NCBI RefSeq assembly: GCF_033807575.1
Contig: NC_084717.1
Span: 3,225,692-3,289,691, forward strand
Reading direction: 5' to 3'
Length of the DNA stretch: 64,000 nt
DNA from: Cydia pomonella
Taxonomy: Eukaryota > Arthropoda > Insecta > Lepidoptera > Tortricidae
Both the position numbers and the translations under genes were made by a program. Below the pieces are notes generated by a model. That model was not told where the DNA came from. It made no database searches and saw only the letters and a program-made list of their open reading frames with translations. Shown in pieces: positions 21,415 to 32,518 of this stretch. Position 1 is the stretch's first letter. Each line of letters begins with the position of its first letter.

Positions 21415-21751
21415 TGTAGGTGACAGGTTAAATGAAAGGCGTATATTCGACCACTTTATTGTAGGTGACAGGTTAAATGAAAGGCGTATATTCGCAAAAT
21501 ACAAGGCCAAAAAACTGTGGGACGAGCGAGGAGCCAACGCGGCGGGTGTCAATTTTGGAATTGTACAACTACCTTATATTTACATATAGGTGCAGCGCAT
21601 GACTTGGACTCGCTACCTTCCATTGTTTTTATGTAGCTTTAATTAAAATAATTTGCACTAGATGGCATTACAAGTACCAAATTTAACCAATTAAAATTAA
21701 AGTAATAAACCTAGGATACAGTTTACTTAATATATATGTGCGTCGCCTACA
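21415..21751 (-). repeat. 3' LTR of the BEL element, with 45-bp terminal duplication
   Basis: The LTR proper is 21460-21751 (292 bp). On its outer side 21415-21459 repeats the first 35 bases (TGTAGGTGACAGG... to ATATTCG) and adds ACCACTTTAT, which matches the bases between LTR and primer site at the other end. The terminus and target duplication lie outside this extra unit, so it was present when the element integrated. Confidence 0.9.
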
Positions 21752-21764
21752 ATCCCACCCCCTT
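21752..21764 (-). promoter_or_regulatory. Polypurine tract of the BEL element
   Basis: On the minus strand AAGGGGGTGGGAT abuts the first base of the 3' LTR. A purine run here primes plus-strand DNA synthesis in LTR retrotransposons. Confidence 0.8.
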
Positions 21765-21772
21765 AGTGATGA

Positions 21773-21932
21773 CTAGTCATCACGAGCCATCTCTGGTGCA
21801 AGTAAGGCGACGCGTGTGACGGGGCGGCGTAAAATTCCCGTACGCGTGCGGACATCGACAACGCGAGTGCGCCCATCGTTACCAGTATGTATCGCACTCA
21901 CTATTCCGTGCCGCCATGATCCACGATCTAAG
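21773..21932 (-). pseudogene. BEL integrase C-terminal remnant
   Basis: About 50 codons read LDRGSWRHGIVSAIHTGNDG, TRVVDVRTRTGILRRPVTRV and end EMARDD-stop. The W--G-V---HPG-DG-VRV-DVRT--G--RRPV pattern is the small C-terminal domain of BEL/Pao integrases. The zinc-binding and catalytic core domains that should precede it are absent. In their place lies an inverted LTR segment, whose frame happens to be open into this one. Confidence 0.8.
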
Positions 21933-22050
21933 TGTACAATTCCAAAACTGACACCCGCCGCGTTGGCTCCTCGCTCGTCCCACAGTTTTTTGGCCTTGTA
22001 TTTTGCGAATATACGCCTTTCATTTAACCTGTCACCTACAATAAAGTGGT
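21933..22050 (+). repeat. Inverted copy of the BEL U5/primer-site junction inside pol
   Basis: 118 bp match the reverse complement of the outer LTR part plus the adjoining ACCACTTTAT, with one visible mismatch near 21945. Compared with the LTRs it is inverted, and it replaces the integrase core. In the minus-strand reading frame it encodes a run beginning HFIVGDRLNERR, resembling integrase by chance or by origin. Confidence 0.85.
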
Positions 22051-23043
22051 GGATGATTCAATTTCTGCAAGAAAAGAATCATGTTGACATTTGTTAATTA
22101 ACAGGTTCTCCGCCGACTGTACCAGCCCGGTGTCGATTCGATTGCATTTACGTTGACATTTTTTAATAAATAGCAATACCCGTGCAGTTGTCATAAGTAA
22201 TCGAATCCACGACGAAAATTTATTTTCGTTAGGTACTGGCAACGTACTAGTACAGTCGGCCGAAGACACGACGTTAATAACCTTACGTTCACAAAGAGCC
22301 TCTTCGAGCTGCTTAGAACTCTTAAGATCTTTGGGCCACTCACTTTCACGGTCACGCAAGAACCTAGGCCCCTGGAACCATACATCATCGAACTGCAGTG
22401 GTGACGCATCCTCACGAGTGGCCACGTCAGCTACGTTCAAGGGCGTGGGCACGTAACGCCACTCTGATGCAGTAGTCAACTCGTCAATCTCACCGAGGCG
22501 GTGAGCGACGTATGGTTTATAGTCTCTAGGGTCACTGCGAATCCATTGGAGGGCGGTATTTGAATCCGTCCAAAAATACCTCTTGTTTGGCTTGATATCT
22601 TTGTGCTCGTTCTGTATTGTGGCGGCAAGACGAGCAGCGAGCAAACAACCTTGAAGCTCTAATCTCGGTATGGATACCGGACGAAGTGGGGTCACTCTGC
22701 TTTTACTCGCCACAAAACAGATATTGAGAGTTCCATCTGAGCGAACAAAACGCCAATAAGCAACAGCGGCATATGCCTTACTGCTGGCATCACAAAAAGC
22801 ATGCAATTCGGTACTTATAATGGTGGGGTCACTTACCCCATCCGCCGAATCGTCATAGCATCGCGTCCATGGTCCCGCGTCAGCGTAGTGCCGTGGTATG
22901 CGTAGCGAAGCTAGTAGTTTAAGCTCGTCGAGCCACCTTACCCAGCACGCATGCTCTTCCGGTCGGATGTGGTTGTTCCAATCCACGCCACTGCGGTGAA
23001 CGTTCTGAAATATTATTTTGCTCTTTATAATAAAAGGCGACAA
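22036..23043 (-). pseudogene. BEL Pol, connection and RNase H region
   Basis: 336 codons continue the RT frame after a frameshift near 23045. The start, SPFIIKSKIIFQNVHRSGVD with WNNHI, is the normal continuation after the RT. RNase H-like features follow: ELHAFCDASSKAYAAVAYWR, ISIPRLELQGCLLAARL-type text (here VSIPRLELQGC) and YFWTDSNTALQWIRS, which hold the Asp/Glu/Asp residues. VAHRLGEIDELT, WRYVPTPLNVADVATR and a KAENLLI-like segment before integrase come next. The frame stops at the junction with the inverted segment (22050). Confidence 0.88.
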
Positions 23044-23745
23044 AAACCGTGAAGGTCATATACCGACATGATGAGACTAAGCATTTTTGCTTTCGTAGGA
23101 GCCTCAGATCCATTTAATATTTCCTGTGGGACTCGATTAAATGAAATTTGAAATCCAAAAGAGTCATCTGAGGGATGAAACATTAACCCTAATGTGCGCT
23201 CGGTTGTGTTCATGACTCCGTCTTTGAAGTGAACAGCTGTTTGCGCGAGCGCGTCAGTAGGTATATTTTTCAATACCTCTTTACTATTGCTGGACCAGTT
23301 TCGTATCTCAAATCCACCGCTCTTGTGAATAAAAGTTATTTGTTCAACCAACTTAACTGCATTTTCTACACTGCTAGTTGAATATAAACAATCATCCATA
23401 TAATGACTATTTACAATAACATTTACCGCCTCCGGATATAAATCATCAAACTTAGATGCATTTTTATTCTTAATGAATTGAGCTATAAAAGGACTGCAAG
23501 TGGCACCAAACAATAGACTTTGCATAACACATGTTTTAACGGGTGCGCCCGGAGATTCCTGCCATAAAAAACGAAGTACATGTTGATCTTCCGGCCTTAT
23601 TTTCACCCTTAAAAACATGTCTTTAATGTCCCCAATTATAACTATTTTATTCTCGCGAAACCTGAGCATAATTCCCATAAGTGAATTATATAAATCTGGT
23701 CCCGTTAATAAATAACTATTAAGACAATTCCCATTTACTTTTGCA
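23025..23745 (-). pseudogene. BEL reverse transcriptase, frameshifted at both ends
   Basis: The RT frame is re-entered near 23745, where a short deletion breaks the preceding ORF. It runs with no stop through NSYLLTGPDLYNSL, IIGDIKDMFLRVKI (motif A Asp), QSLLFGATCSPF and NSHYMDDCLYST, the YMDD catalytic motif. GLMFHPSDDSFGF follows. A one-base loss near 23045 in a T run sends it into a premature stop. Both catalytic motifs are intact, so the breaks look secondary. Confidence 0.9.
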
Positions 23746-26407
23746 GCACAAGTCTTAACTTACCAGGTTTGTTGGGATTTTGAATTCCGAAGTGCGGGAG
23801 ATACCATATGCGGTCGGCCGAAAGTTCATTTTCCTTGAGCTCACGTGCATAACCAGCGGCAAACAGCTTGTTTACCTCCATTCGGTAGCGATCTGCGTAC
23901 GCGTAGTCTTTAGCAAATTTGCGCATTAAAGACTGTAGTCGCGTAAAGGCAGCTTCGCGTGTATCTGGCATGGTGAATACGTCCTTCTTGAACGGCAGAC
24001 CAACCTCCCATTGATTCCCGATAAGGCGCGCTGAATCTTCTAGTATCTGCAATGCCCTTAAATGATCGCTATTTTCACGGCGTAAGGTTGAAATTCCTAT
24101 GGAGTCTAGGGAAAAAGAATGTTTAATTAAATCATTTAATTCACCAATATTCTCGCTGTCCGTGTGACTGAGATGGAACACATTGGCAACGTTAGAGTAA
24201 GTGCGACGACAATTGCCATGAATTGACCAACCTAACTTGCACAGAGATCCATAGGGCTCGGTTTCACTACCATGAATGATTTCAATCGGAGCGATTAAGA
24301 AATAATTATCTTCCCCAATAAGAATGCGAGGTACAACTCGACTTTTACACACATAATCCTTAATATGAGATAAACGTTTACAATTTAAACTGTTAATTAC
24401 AGATAAGTTTTGTGCTGGTAAATTTAATTTAGACACTTTACGCAACTTAATGTCATAACTATTGTTATTGTTTTGTCCACTTATCTGAGCGATAACGGTC
24501 GGTACAGCTGATTGGTACACTTCTAGTCCAAACGCATCGGTAAACTTTATAGAACGCGGTTGTTCACATTTAAGACCTAACTCGTCTGCTAGGTTAGAGT
24601 CTATCATAGACACTGAAGCGGCATCGTCCAGAAGCGCGTATGTACTTACGGTACCTTTAGGTCCACGCAATCGCACTGACACTACTTTTAACATAACGTT
24701 ATCTGCAGAAGAAGGCTTAGCACAATCCGATGTAACATGTGCCACGGTGTCGGGGGCCGAGGGCGCCGGCTCGGGGACCGGCTGTTGAGCCTGCGCTGGG
24801 GCCGGCTCGGGCGGCGGGTCGACGACCGCGTCAGCTGATTGTGATGACGTAGGCTTCTTCCAGTGTAGCATCTTGTGGTGTGCGAGTCCACAACCATCTA
24901 TGTCGCACACGGGCGCGGGGCATGTGTCTCTGTCTTGTCGTGACGTCAGACAACAGTAACAAAGTCCTTGAGATTTGATGAACTTCCATCTATCACGGCG
25001 CATGGCGCGTTTGAACACACGGCACTCTGGCAGCGGGTGAAATCCTTTCGAACAAAATTTACAATCTTTGTTTTCCTCGACGGCTTTAGTTGTTAATATA
25101 GGTCGATTAATACGGCCTTTGTTATCACTTGAGTATTTTGTTGTAGTTTTTATTTCACTCTGCTTACTCTGTTCACGTACCTGTGTCATTCCAACTAGTG
25201 ATAACATTTGTGCTTCTTGTTTAAGAAATTCGGAGATCAGGGTCAACTTAGGCTGATCTTCATCTAACTTTTTGTATGCGAAATCGGTCCATTTGCCAAT
25301 CAAAGTGCTCGGTAACTTGCTAAGAACAGCTGATGCGAGCTCGGGGCTGCGTAGATAATCTGGCTTATTTAGCGCACCTATTGTTGCTACGCAGTTGTTA
25401 ACTTTGATTGAAAAATCAATTAGGTCATGTTGGTATGACGTGGGTAATGAAGGTAGCTTCTTCAGCTGCGTCGTAAGGTTCATGATGATGACATCCGATC
25501 GGCCAAACCTTAATTCGAGAGCTTCCATGACGGCTGCGGGCGGGGTATTACCGATCAGCAGAGCGGTAACCGTGTCCTTGGCGTCGCCTCGCAGTGCTTT
25601 GCGTAGTCTCTCCAGGTTCTCAGACTCACTGAACTCACAGACACGAGTAGATTCCGTATAAGACTTCTTAAAGTGCAACCATTCGACGCTGTCGCCACTG
25701 AAAATTGGTAAGTCACGTGGCGTAGACAGGCGGCTGAGCAAACGATCCTCACGCTTGGCTGACGAGTTCGTCATGATATCCTTCAAGGTAAGCGCTAGTT
25801 CTCGAATGCTGTCACTTGGAACATCGGGTTGCCGGACTATAGGTAAGTTGACGGGTGCTGGTGCAGGGTTAGGTGGCAGTGCTTGCTGCTGTGGCTGATA
25901 TGGCACATCAGGCTGCGGTATGTAAGTAGTTTCGTCGTGACCTTGACTCAACCATTGTTCGACGTTAGCCTGCGCTCTGTTGCTAGGCGCGCCTCCGTTC
26001 GCTTCACTACCGCGCTCACTATCACTCTGCGCTTCTTCGGCGTCAACTTGGGCTAGATCAGCTTCTAGCTTTTTATCAATAAGGGCCAGCTCAATCTGGG
26101 CCTTGGCTTGAGCGGCTTCAAATTCCAATTGCTTACGTTTTGCAATGGATGATGACGTAGACAACTTCGACTTTGCTGACGAAATAGAACTACGTACACT
26201 TTTTGGTGTTTGCATTTTCACTGGTTCCACATCCTTCGGCTGTTTCACATTGTCACCATCGGTGCCGAGGTTTAGGAGCTTATTAACTATAGGTTCCGCG
26301 GGCGCTTTGCTCATTGTACTCGCCATTTGCAATTTTATTCGCTCGAGTTCGCGACGGTATTGTTTACGAGTTTTAACCTGCGTCGATTGCACCGGAGTTC
26401 TGTACAT
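23735..26407 (-). pseudogene. BEL Gag, protease and N-terminal RT
   Basis: I place the start at the ATG at 26407, just downstream of the primer site. The open frame runs on into the LTR (to 26536), but that part would not be Gag. In order: a basic N-terminus, an Ala/Glu/Lys coiled-coil-like stretch (EFEAAQAKAQIELALIDKK), a Pro/Gln-rich linker and the Gag domain (LPIFSGDSVEWLHFKKSY). A Cys/His cluster typical of BEL follows (CKFCSKGFHPLPEC, LCYCCLTSRQDRDTC, CGLAHHKMLH). Next come a protease with YALLDDAASVSMID and the start of RT (PFKKDVFTMPDTR, WYLPHFGIQNPNKPGKLRLV). The frame stops at 23735 after a small deletion. The two halves would otherwise form one polyprotein. Confidence 0.9.
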
Positions 26408-26417
26408 CACATTAGCA

Positions 26418-26436
26418 CAGATCAGGTTCGAAGACC
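26418..26436 (-). promoter_or_regulatory. Candidate primer binding site of the BEL element
   Basis: On the minus strand TGGTCTTCGAACCTGATC starts 6-7 nt after the LTR end. The TGG start fits a tRNA CCA terminus. The embedded TTCGAACC resembles a T-arm, but sits closer to the CCA than in an ordinary tRNA, so the primer identity is open. Confidence 0.55.
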
Positions 26437-26443
26437 ACTTTAT

Positions 26444-26737
26444 TGTAGGTGACAGGTTAAATGAAAGGCGTATATTCGCAAAATACAAGGCCAAAAAACT
26501 GTGGGACGAGCGAGGAGCCAACGCGGCGGGTGTCAATTTTGGAATTGTACAACTACCTTATAGTTACATATATGTGCAGCGCATTACTTGGACTCGCTAC
26601 CTTCCATTGTTTTTATGTAGCTTTAATTAAAATAATTTACACTAGATGGCATTACATGTACCAAATTTAACCAATTAAAATTAAAGTAATAAACCTAGGA
26701 TACAGTTTACTTAATATATATGTGTGCGTCGCCTACA
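26444..26737 (-). repeat. 5' LTR of the BEL element
   Basis: 294 bp with TGTAGG...CCTACA ends. Nearly identical to 21460-21751. AATAAA-type signals are present on either strand. The target duplication AACTT follows at 26738-26742. Confidence 0.9.
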
Positions 26738-26742
26738 AACTT

Positions 26743-28051
26743 ATAACTTCAAAAACTTCACATATTCCCCAACACCGTTACTGTGAAAGCAACCTTAATT
26801 TGATCTACATAGAATTTATAGTATGTTACGTTGCATGAATGAGATACGAGTTGTCAAAAGTAAACCGCCATGTCATGACAAATTGGTATTCGTACAATTG
26901 AAATGATAATGCCCTCGAAATGGGAAGTTGTTGAAATGTGAACAGTAATTGTGGGTGTTAAAGTTCACGATTGCGTGTTGATGGAGTGAGTAGTTGTTTT
27001 GGTTTTTAGTGGGCCCAATATGGCGATACGGAATTCGGAGGTAATCGCTTTGTCGGCGTTTTCTAGTTAACCATAGACTAGTGAAATTTATGGGCACGCA
27101 ATTTGGAATTAATATTCGGAGGTGGTAAACTGGTTTTACAAATGTATATAAGGTACACTTACATAATACCGCAAAAAGGATCAGCTTTATAAGATCATCA
27201 TTTAATTTTTTTCCCTATTCAGAATTTTAGAACTAGGAGGCTAAATTTTGTTTTTATCTAAATCGTTAAAGGGTTGAATAAAAAATGCAAAAGTCGTAAA
27301 ATAGCCCTAACCCTATTATTTAGCTTCATGTCACGGGAAAACCAAGAGCGCTGGTATCACTCAGGACCTAACTTAACACTAAATATTATATTCTATCAAA
27401 GTATATATATATATCTAACTGTATTTACACAGCATGCACAGACGACGGAAATGTCATAGAGACGATCAGTATTATGTTACGGAACTTATGGAGTGGCAGT
27501 GATGATACACATTTTAATATGTATACCTTAAAAACTGTCGTTAATATTCGCACTAATATTTTGTTTCGACGAGCAAGATGCACAACGAATAAATCCAAAT
27601 CAATATCAAATCACACATTAAATGTTCTGTTTCTCTGCTTTTGTTGCCTGTACATGTTCGTACATGTTTTGTAATTGTCAAGAATAAATGCCTTTTTATA
27701 CTTTTCTAAATCTTATCAAAGTAACATTTTGAAACTTCGAACTTCGAATGCAGTTCATACGCTGTAAGTCGTTGGTCAAAGCGATGAAATTACCCGAAGC
27801 TATCTGCTAATTGTTTTTCATTAACATTTGCATCAATGCAATAATAGCTTTAAACGTAAAGCGTGTCAGGGTTGCGATTCGACAACAGAAAAGTCGTTTA
27901 TTATTTTACTGATTTTGACGGATGGATCGGTCATGACATCGATACTGATGAATAGTTCAATGATTGCTCATAGGTTAACTGGAAGACATGCTTTGTTTTT
28001 GTCGTTTTACATGTATGTAAAATGTATAATTTTTGGTGCAATAAAGAATAT
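26743..28051. other. No gene seen
   Basis: Only 60-75 codon ORFs with no resemblance to proteins. This is one of the longer stretches with no repeat that I could identify, and could be ordinary intergenic DNA. Confidence 0.45.
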
Positions 28052-28870
28052 TTAGAATAGAATAGAATAATTTTTATTCGTAGACACAAACAAGACACAT
28101 TAAATTACATGATATAACAAAAACAAAGGAAGTATAAAGTGCCACGAAATGGCCTCATCTCAGCATGTTGCTGGTGGCTTCCAGCGCTGATCTTCCGATG
28201 AGACCATCAAGCGAGAAAAATCACGAAAGGTAACAGACAAGAAGGAAAAAGACATAAAATAATATAGAGTGAACAAATTGAAAAATAGATAAAAGATAAC
28301 GACTAAATTAAGTAAAGATTATTTTTATATTAAGCATCGTAAACATAACACTGTATCGGTCCGGTCCAACCATAACTTGGCTGAACATTACAGCTGCATA
28401 CGCAACAAGCGCCAACGGTAGCTACACGAACTTAAAGGCATTGACAGACCAGACCAATATCAAGTGTCCATTTTATCAATTTACAAGATTTTTATATTAT
28501 GAAAACAGCATCAGAGGAAGACGAATACTAACATAATAATACTCAAACAAGTATCGCATAACAGGAGTGGTGAACTATTGCTATGCAGAAGGAACAAAAA
28601 CTTGTGGTAGGCGTAAGTAAAAGCGTACAAACTACAGGCAGCTAGTATCAAGTCTGTAGGCTTCCTGGTTAAATTGGTGATTAAGTAAATACTGTTTCAA
28701 CTTTGACTTAAAACTATGAATACTTTGCAGGTTTCTCAAGGGGGGAGGGATGTTATTCCAGACCTTCGACGCGGCGTAGCGAAAACTTCCCCGAAAAGCA
28801 GCTGAGGCATGGCGCGGCATTAACAGTTGAATACCACAGTTACGGCGTTCGCGAAGCTTAATACAACATA
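28052..28870 (-). pseudogene. LINE RT C-terminus with 3' UTR and ATTCT tail
   Basis: The coding end (28632-about 28870) reads RERRNCGIQLLMPRHASAA, FRGSFRYAASKVWNNIPPPL and RNLQSIHSFKSKLKQYLL. The R-S-RY-A-K-WN-IP--LR---S---FK--LK-YLL pattern closes many jockey/CR1-type LINE ORFs. The 3' UTR fills 28076-28631 and the tail at 28052-28075 is ATTCTATTCTATTCT on the minus strand. The 5' portion is missing. Confidence 0.75.
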
Positions 28871-28988
28871 GCTTACTATATATTTTACTTACTTACTTAA
28901 GCCAACATTACATTACCAGATTACAGTAAGTCTCGGACTGAAGATTTCCATACAATAGATCTGTACTCTGATGCGGAGTTGTCGCTGA

Positions 28989-29147
28989 ATGAATTTGATA
29001 GAAATCTCCAACTCATTCACCTGCCAAGCAATGCGTCTGTGGAATGATCTCCCTGTGCCTATCAGACAAGCTCAGAGCAAGGTTACCTTCAAAAGCAAGT
29101 TACGTAATTATTTGAATAAGCACTTATTTGAAAACATTCGCGACTAA
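28989..29147 (+). pseudogene. LINE RT C-terminus, opposite strand
   Basis: From the open frame at 28989 the text reads EISNSFTCQAMRLWNDLPVP, IRQAQSKVTFKSKLRNYL and ends NIRD-stop. The LWN-LP--IR-----TFK--LR-YL motif marks a LINE C-terminus. It is head-to-head with the remnant at 28632-28870, about 120 bp away, and unrelated to it in detail. Confidence 0.75.
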
Positions 29148-29149
29148 AT

Positions 29150-30018
29150 GTCTGCGTCTCACACTAGGTACATAATTAGTATATATATGTATGTATATTC
29201 ATATATTGAATTTGTATATACAAGGTGCCCGCGAGGAAACGGAAATATTTTAACAGTATATTCCGGATCGTATTTAGAGACAAAAATGTTATATTATTTA
29301 TATTCGCCTAGTTTCAGAGATAATACCAATTAAAAAAAAAAAAATTAAATTGTGTTGCAGTGCATAACGCCTTTTTGAAGGTGATGTCGCCACTTTGGGA
29401 CCTAGTCGAGACGTCCTTATTGACAGATATCAAAGTGACAAGGATAACTTTGAATAGACTGGTTTTTACGAAAAAAAAATCCAATTCATATTAATCCATA
29501 ATTTTTCCAAGAACATTATGTAAATAAAATTTTTAGGCGGAATTGATTAAAATTTTTGTAAGATTTCTTCCTTCCTTGTATATGTAAGGTATATTTTAAA
29601 TGTATATTTGTGTAAATATACTATCATAGTAGTTTCGACTTGTGTCTATTTCCATACCAACTCTTTACAATCATGCACCAAACTGTTTCTGTTTAGCCCA
29701 ATGGTTGACTGGTAGAAAATGCTTCCAGGCGTTAAGTGTGCCATTTGTACTCCTTGTTCGTAAATTTGTGCAACAAAATTTAAATAAATAAATCTCATGC
29801 CAGTAACTATATCGATTTACTATTTGATTTGGTGAAGAGGGTCAAACTGGAAGTTTTAGGAATTGGATAAAAATGCATTGAATTAAAATGAATAATTGTC
29901 AGGTAGGTATATAATACACTTATGTCACATTTAGAGGTGATTTCTTAATTACCTACAAATAAAACAATTAGCAGTGACTTAGAAAACAATGAATAAATAG
30001 TACATTACGATACAAGTG
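29150..30018. other. No gene seen
   Basis: AT-rich, with A-runs near 29330. No repeat unit or reading frame recognised. Confidence 0.45.
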
Positions 30019-30320
30019 CGAAAAATAGGAAGTTTGCAACGAGTGGCGAGAAATTAAAATTTCCTATTTATCACACTTGTTTTACAGTACATATGGCCGT
30101 TTACATTTTCGACATAGTTACATAATGTGCTAAACATGTGCCAATAGATAATTTGCAACTTGTGTCGACTTAAAACACTCCATTCGGTCGTGTTTTAATT
30201 TATCGCCACTCGTTCCGAGTTTCCTATTTTTCGCACATATATCGTACAACGTTTTACAGTACATATGGCCCATTACATTTTCGACACACTTACGTAATGT
30301 GCTAATTATCGCACTAGTGC
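30019..30320. repeat. Foldback repeat with an internal direct repeat
   Basis: GTGCGAAAAATAGGAAGTTT near 30019 pairs with AGTTTCCTATTTTTCGCAC ending near 30237. GTTTTACAGTACATATGGCC followed by TTACATTTTCGACA occurs twice, at about 30080 and 30250. Confidence 0.6.
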
Positions 30321-30329
30321 TACTAGTAG

Positions 30330-31222
30330 CTATTAAAAGTATATTTTTCTAAGTGTTTACGAATAAATATTGACTTTAATAATTTCAATAAATAAAAATA
30401 AAAATGATGAAGTGTATACATTTTCAGTGTAGCTCTCGTAAATTATACATGTCACTTAACTAAGTCAAAAAGTTTTTAATCAACTACATCAGACATCAAC
30501 ATCGCACGGATTTGAAAATAACCTTACAAAATCAACTATTTCTAGGAATTGCTACTATGGCCAATAAATTCCACCGCGGACGGTACAGTCGCGTCGATAA
30601 AGCGATTAAATTCCGTCACACGATACGTGACCTGTCGACTGTACAACGTTCTACACCTACGAACACGTACGTTGTAAAACACACCTCACTGTCTAGTTAT
30701 TAGAGTTGATTATTAATTGAACGTGTCGTCATTAGCAGCTACGATTGCGCGCTATCGACATGCACTCGTATGTTGTGCTAGTATGAGTCAAGTGCGGTTA
30801 AATACATGAATAGCATATAAAATGTCTAGTAACAGCTAAAGATCGTGTCATTCACAAAGACGAGCGCCTTGAATCGTATTCCCATATTATTAAAGGTTAT
30901 ATTTGACAAAACTGCGCGTCATCGTGGATTACGGAGGTACGATGGTTGAGTTCCGTCTAGACTTATGTTACGCAACAATGCACTGCTCCGAAATAACCAT
31001 TAGTTTTTTTAGCTTTTACTAAACGTGTAAAAGAAAGTTGTCTCGCAAATCATTGGTAGTAAAATCTAAAGAAAAGAAAATAAAAAGGAAAGAATCTTAA
31101 GAAAAAGTCAATTTCCAAAGTAAAATAGTGACGAGTTTTCTTAAGAAATTGTTAACTTCGATCGATCGAGGTTGAGAAAAAAAAATCGGCATTAAAAACA
31201 TTAACTAAGTACTTGTGTATAT
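30330..31222. other. No gene seen; one repeat fragment
   Basis: 30835-30950 shares an interspersed repeat with 18330-18450. The 63-codon ORF at 30512 has no family features. Confidence 0.45.
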
Positions 31223-31421
31223 TTCGGCGGCCGATCGTAAGATCAGGCAGATCATAAAGTTCCTGTGTAATGTTTTGACGGTAGTCACATTAAACCAATA
31301 TATAGGTAGGGTAGGATCGTTAGGTTGTTCCCGAAGGGCAAACTGCCCAGACAAAGATTATCACGTTTCAAGATATGCCTAGTAATTCCACTATCCGCCT
31401 GATGTTACGATCGGCCGCCGA
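31223..31421. repeat. Palindromic MITE with TCGGCGGCCGATCGTAA ends
   Basis: Left TCGGCGGCCGATCGTAAGAT and right TTACGATCGGCCGCCGA are inverted. CAGGCAGATCAT and GCCTGATG lie inside the arms. Confidence 0.7.
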
Positions 31422-31746
31422 CATATACAAAATGGAAATATTCAGATTTCCATTTCTACTAAATATCATCAACATTAGACAGTATCTTCGTCGGCAACTC
31501 GGCACAGTTGGCTGACCATCCGTAAACTTTAGCGCAATAAAATAAGGTTTGCCAATGTTCTATAAATAATATTGCTATTAGAAGGTAAATTAATGCAAAA
31601 TGGACGCTCCGCCAATCCATTTAGGGCCTTTAAATGGATCTGAAGAAATATATAACAATATTTTTATTCTAAATAAAATATATAACAATATTTTTATAGC
31701 TTTTGTATCGGGAGTTCTCAGAAAAAGTGTACCTACATTATACATT

Positions 31747-31862
31747 AACTTTTTTACACTTAAATGTGTACCATTTACTTTTTCACATTTAAATGTGTAC
31801 CATTTACTTTTTTACACGTAAAAGTGTACTATTTACTTTTTTACACTTAAAGTGTACCATTT
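31747..31862. repeat. 29-bp minisatellite, four units
   Basis: Four units of about 29 bp of the form ACTTTTTTACACTTAAATGTGT plus ACCATTT, ending at 31776, 31805, 31834 and 31862. Each has an inverted core (ACACTT...AAGTGT). Units differ by a few bases. Confidence 0.8.
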
Positions 31863-32094
31863 ACTTTATTCGTAAACCTAACTACTTTTTGTTTTTTCGA
31901 CTCAGAATCACGAGGAATATTTATTGAAACTAAAAAAATCATATAAATTTTAGGTGTCATTTTGTGAAAGTCCATACATAAATAAGAAACAAATTACTTT
32001 TTTTTTCTCATAGCATGTTTTGGCGTTTAAAGTCTTTAATTTTGTGCTAACCTGTAATATGCCTACCTTTGTATAGTATGTCTGTGGAAATCTG

Positions 32095-32283
32095 TACCCC
32101 TAGTGTAAATTTGATCGACATCATAACGTGATGAACGCGTTTGCGTTAAGTCTCATTTTGTATAGGATTTTGAGTTTCCAAAACGTCCCGCTTGGCGCGC
32201 TCTTTCTAAATCCAATACAAAATGAGACTAAACGCAAACGCGTACGTCACATTTTGAAATCGAATTTATTTACACTAGGGGTA
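32095..32283. repeat. Palindromic MITE with TACCCCTAGTGTAAAT ends
   Basis: Left TACCCCTAGTGTAAAT and right ATTTACACTAGGGGTA are inverted. GAACGCGTTTGCGTTAAGTC and its counterpart with CGCAAACGCGT extend the arms. A half copy opens the window at 1-86. Confidence 0.8.
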
Positions 32284-32518
32284 CTGTAATTGGCTTCTCT
32301 GATACATATTTATGTTAATCTAGTTTTAGTTTCGATCGTGGATAACACGAACTATAACAGTTTTTCAGTTAAAAATCAATAACAGCGTTTTTCCCGGGGC
32401 ATTAAACTGTATTGCTTCCGAATGGTGCAAGTATTTTCGGTTCCATCCCAAGCAATACTCGACCTTAATCCTACTGTATTTAATTTGTAAATGGTGTGGT
32501 AGTGACGGGCACATAGGT

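Larger units (their letters stand above)
21415..26737 (-). mobile_element. BEL/Pao LTR retrotransposon, near-complete structure but defective
   Basis: Bounded by LTRs with TGTAGG...CCTACA termini and by AACTT target duplications. The coding strand is minus: primer site near 26420-26438, gag and protease, RT with YMDD, RNase H, an integrase C-terminal stub, a purine tract, then the 3' LTR. Two frameshifts (near 23745 and 23045), a deletion of most of the integrase and an inverted LTR-derived segment at 21933-22050 make it non-autonomous. Apart from a duplication, the LTRs differ by about five substitutions and one 2-nt indel over about 292 bp by eye. The insertion is therefore fairly recent and probably relied on proteins made by another copy. 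Confidence 0.92.

Noticed and set aside
26145..26630. 161-codon plus-strand ORF including VGDRLNERR
   Set aside because: Antisense to BEL gag and then across the LTR. The peptide arises from the LTR segment that is also inverted in pol.
31747..31862. CRISPR-like regular repeats
   Set aside because: No distinct spacers, only four units, and a eukaryotic context. It is a minisatellite.
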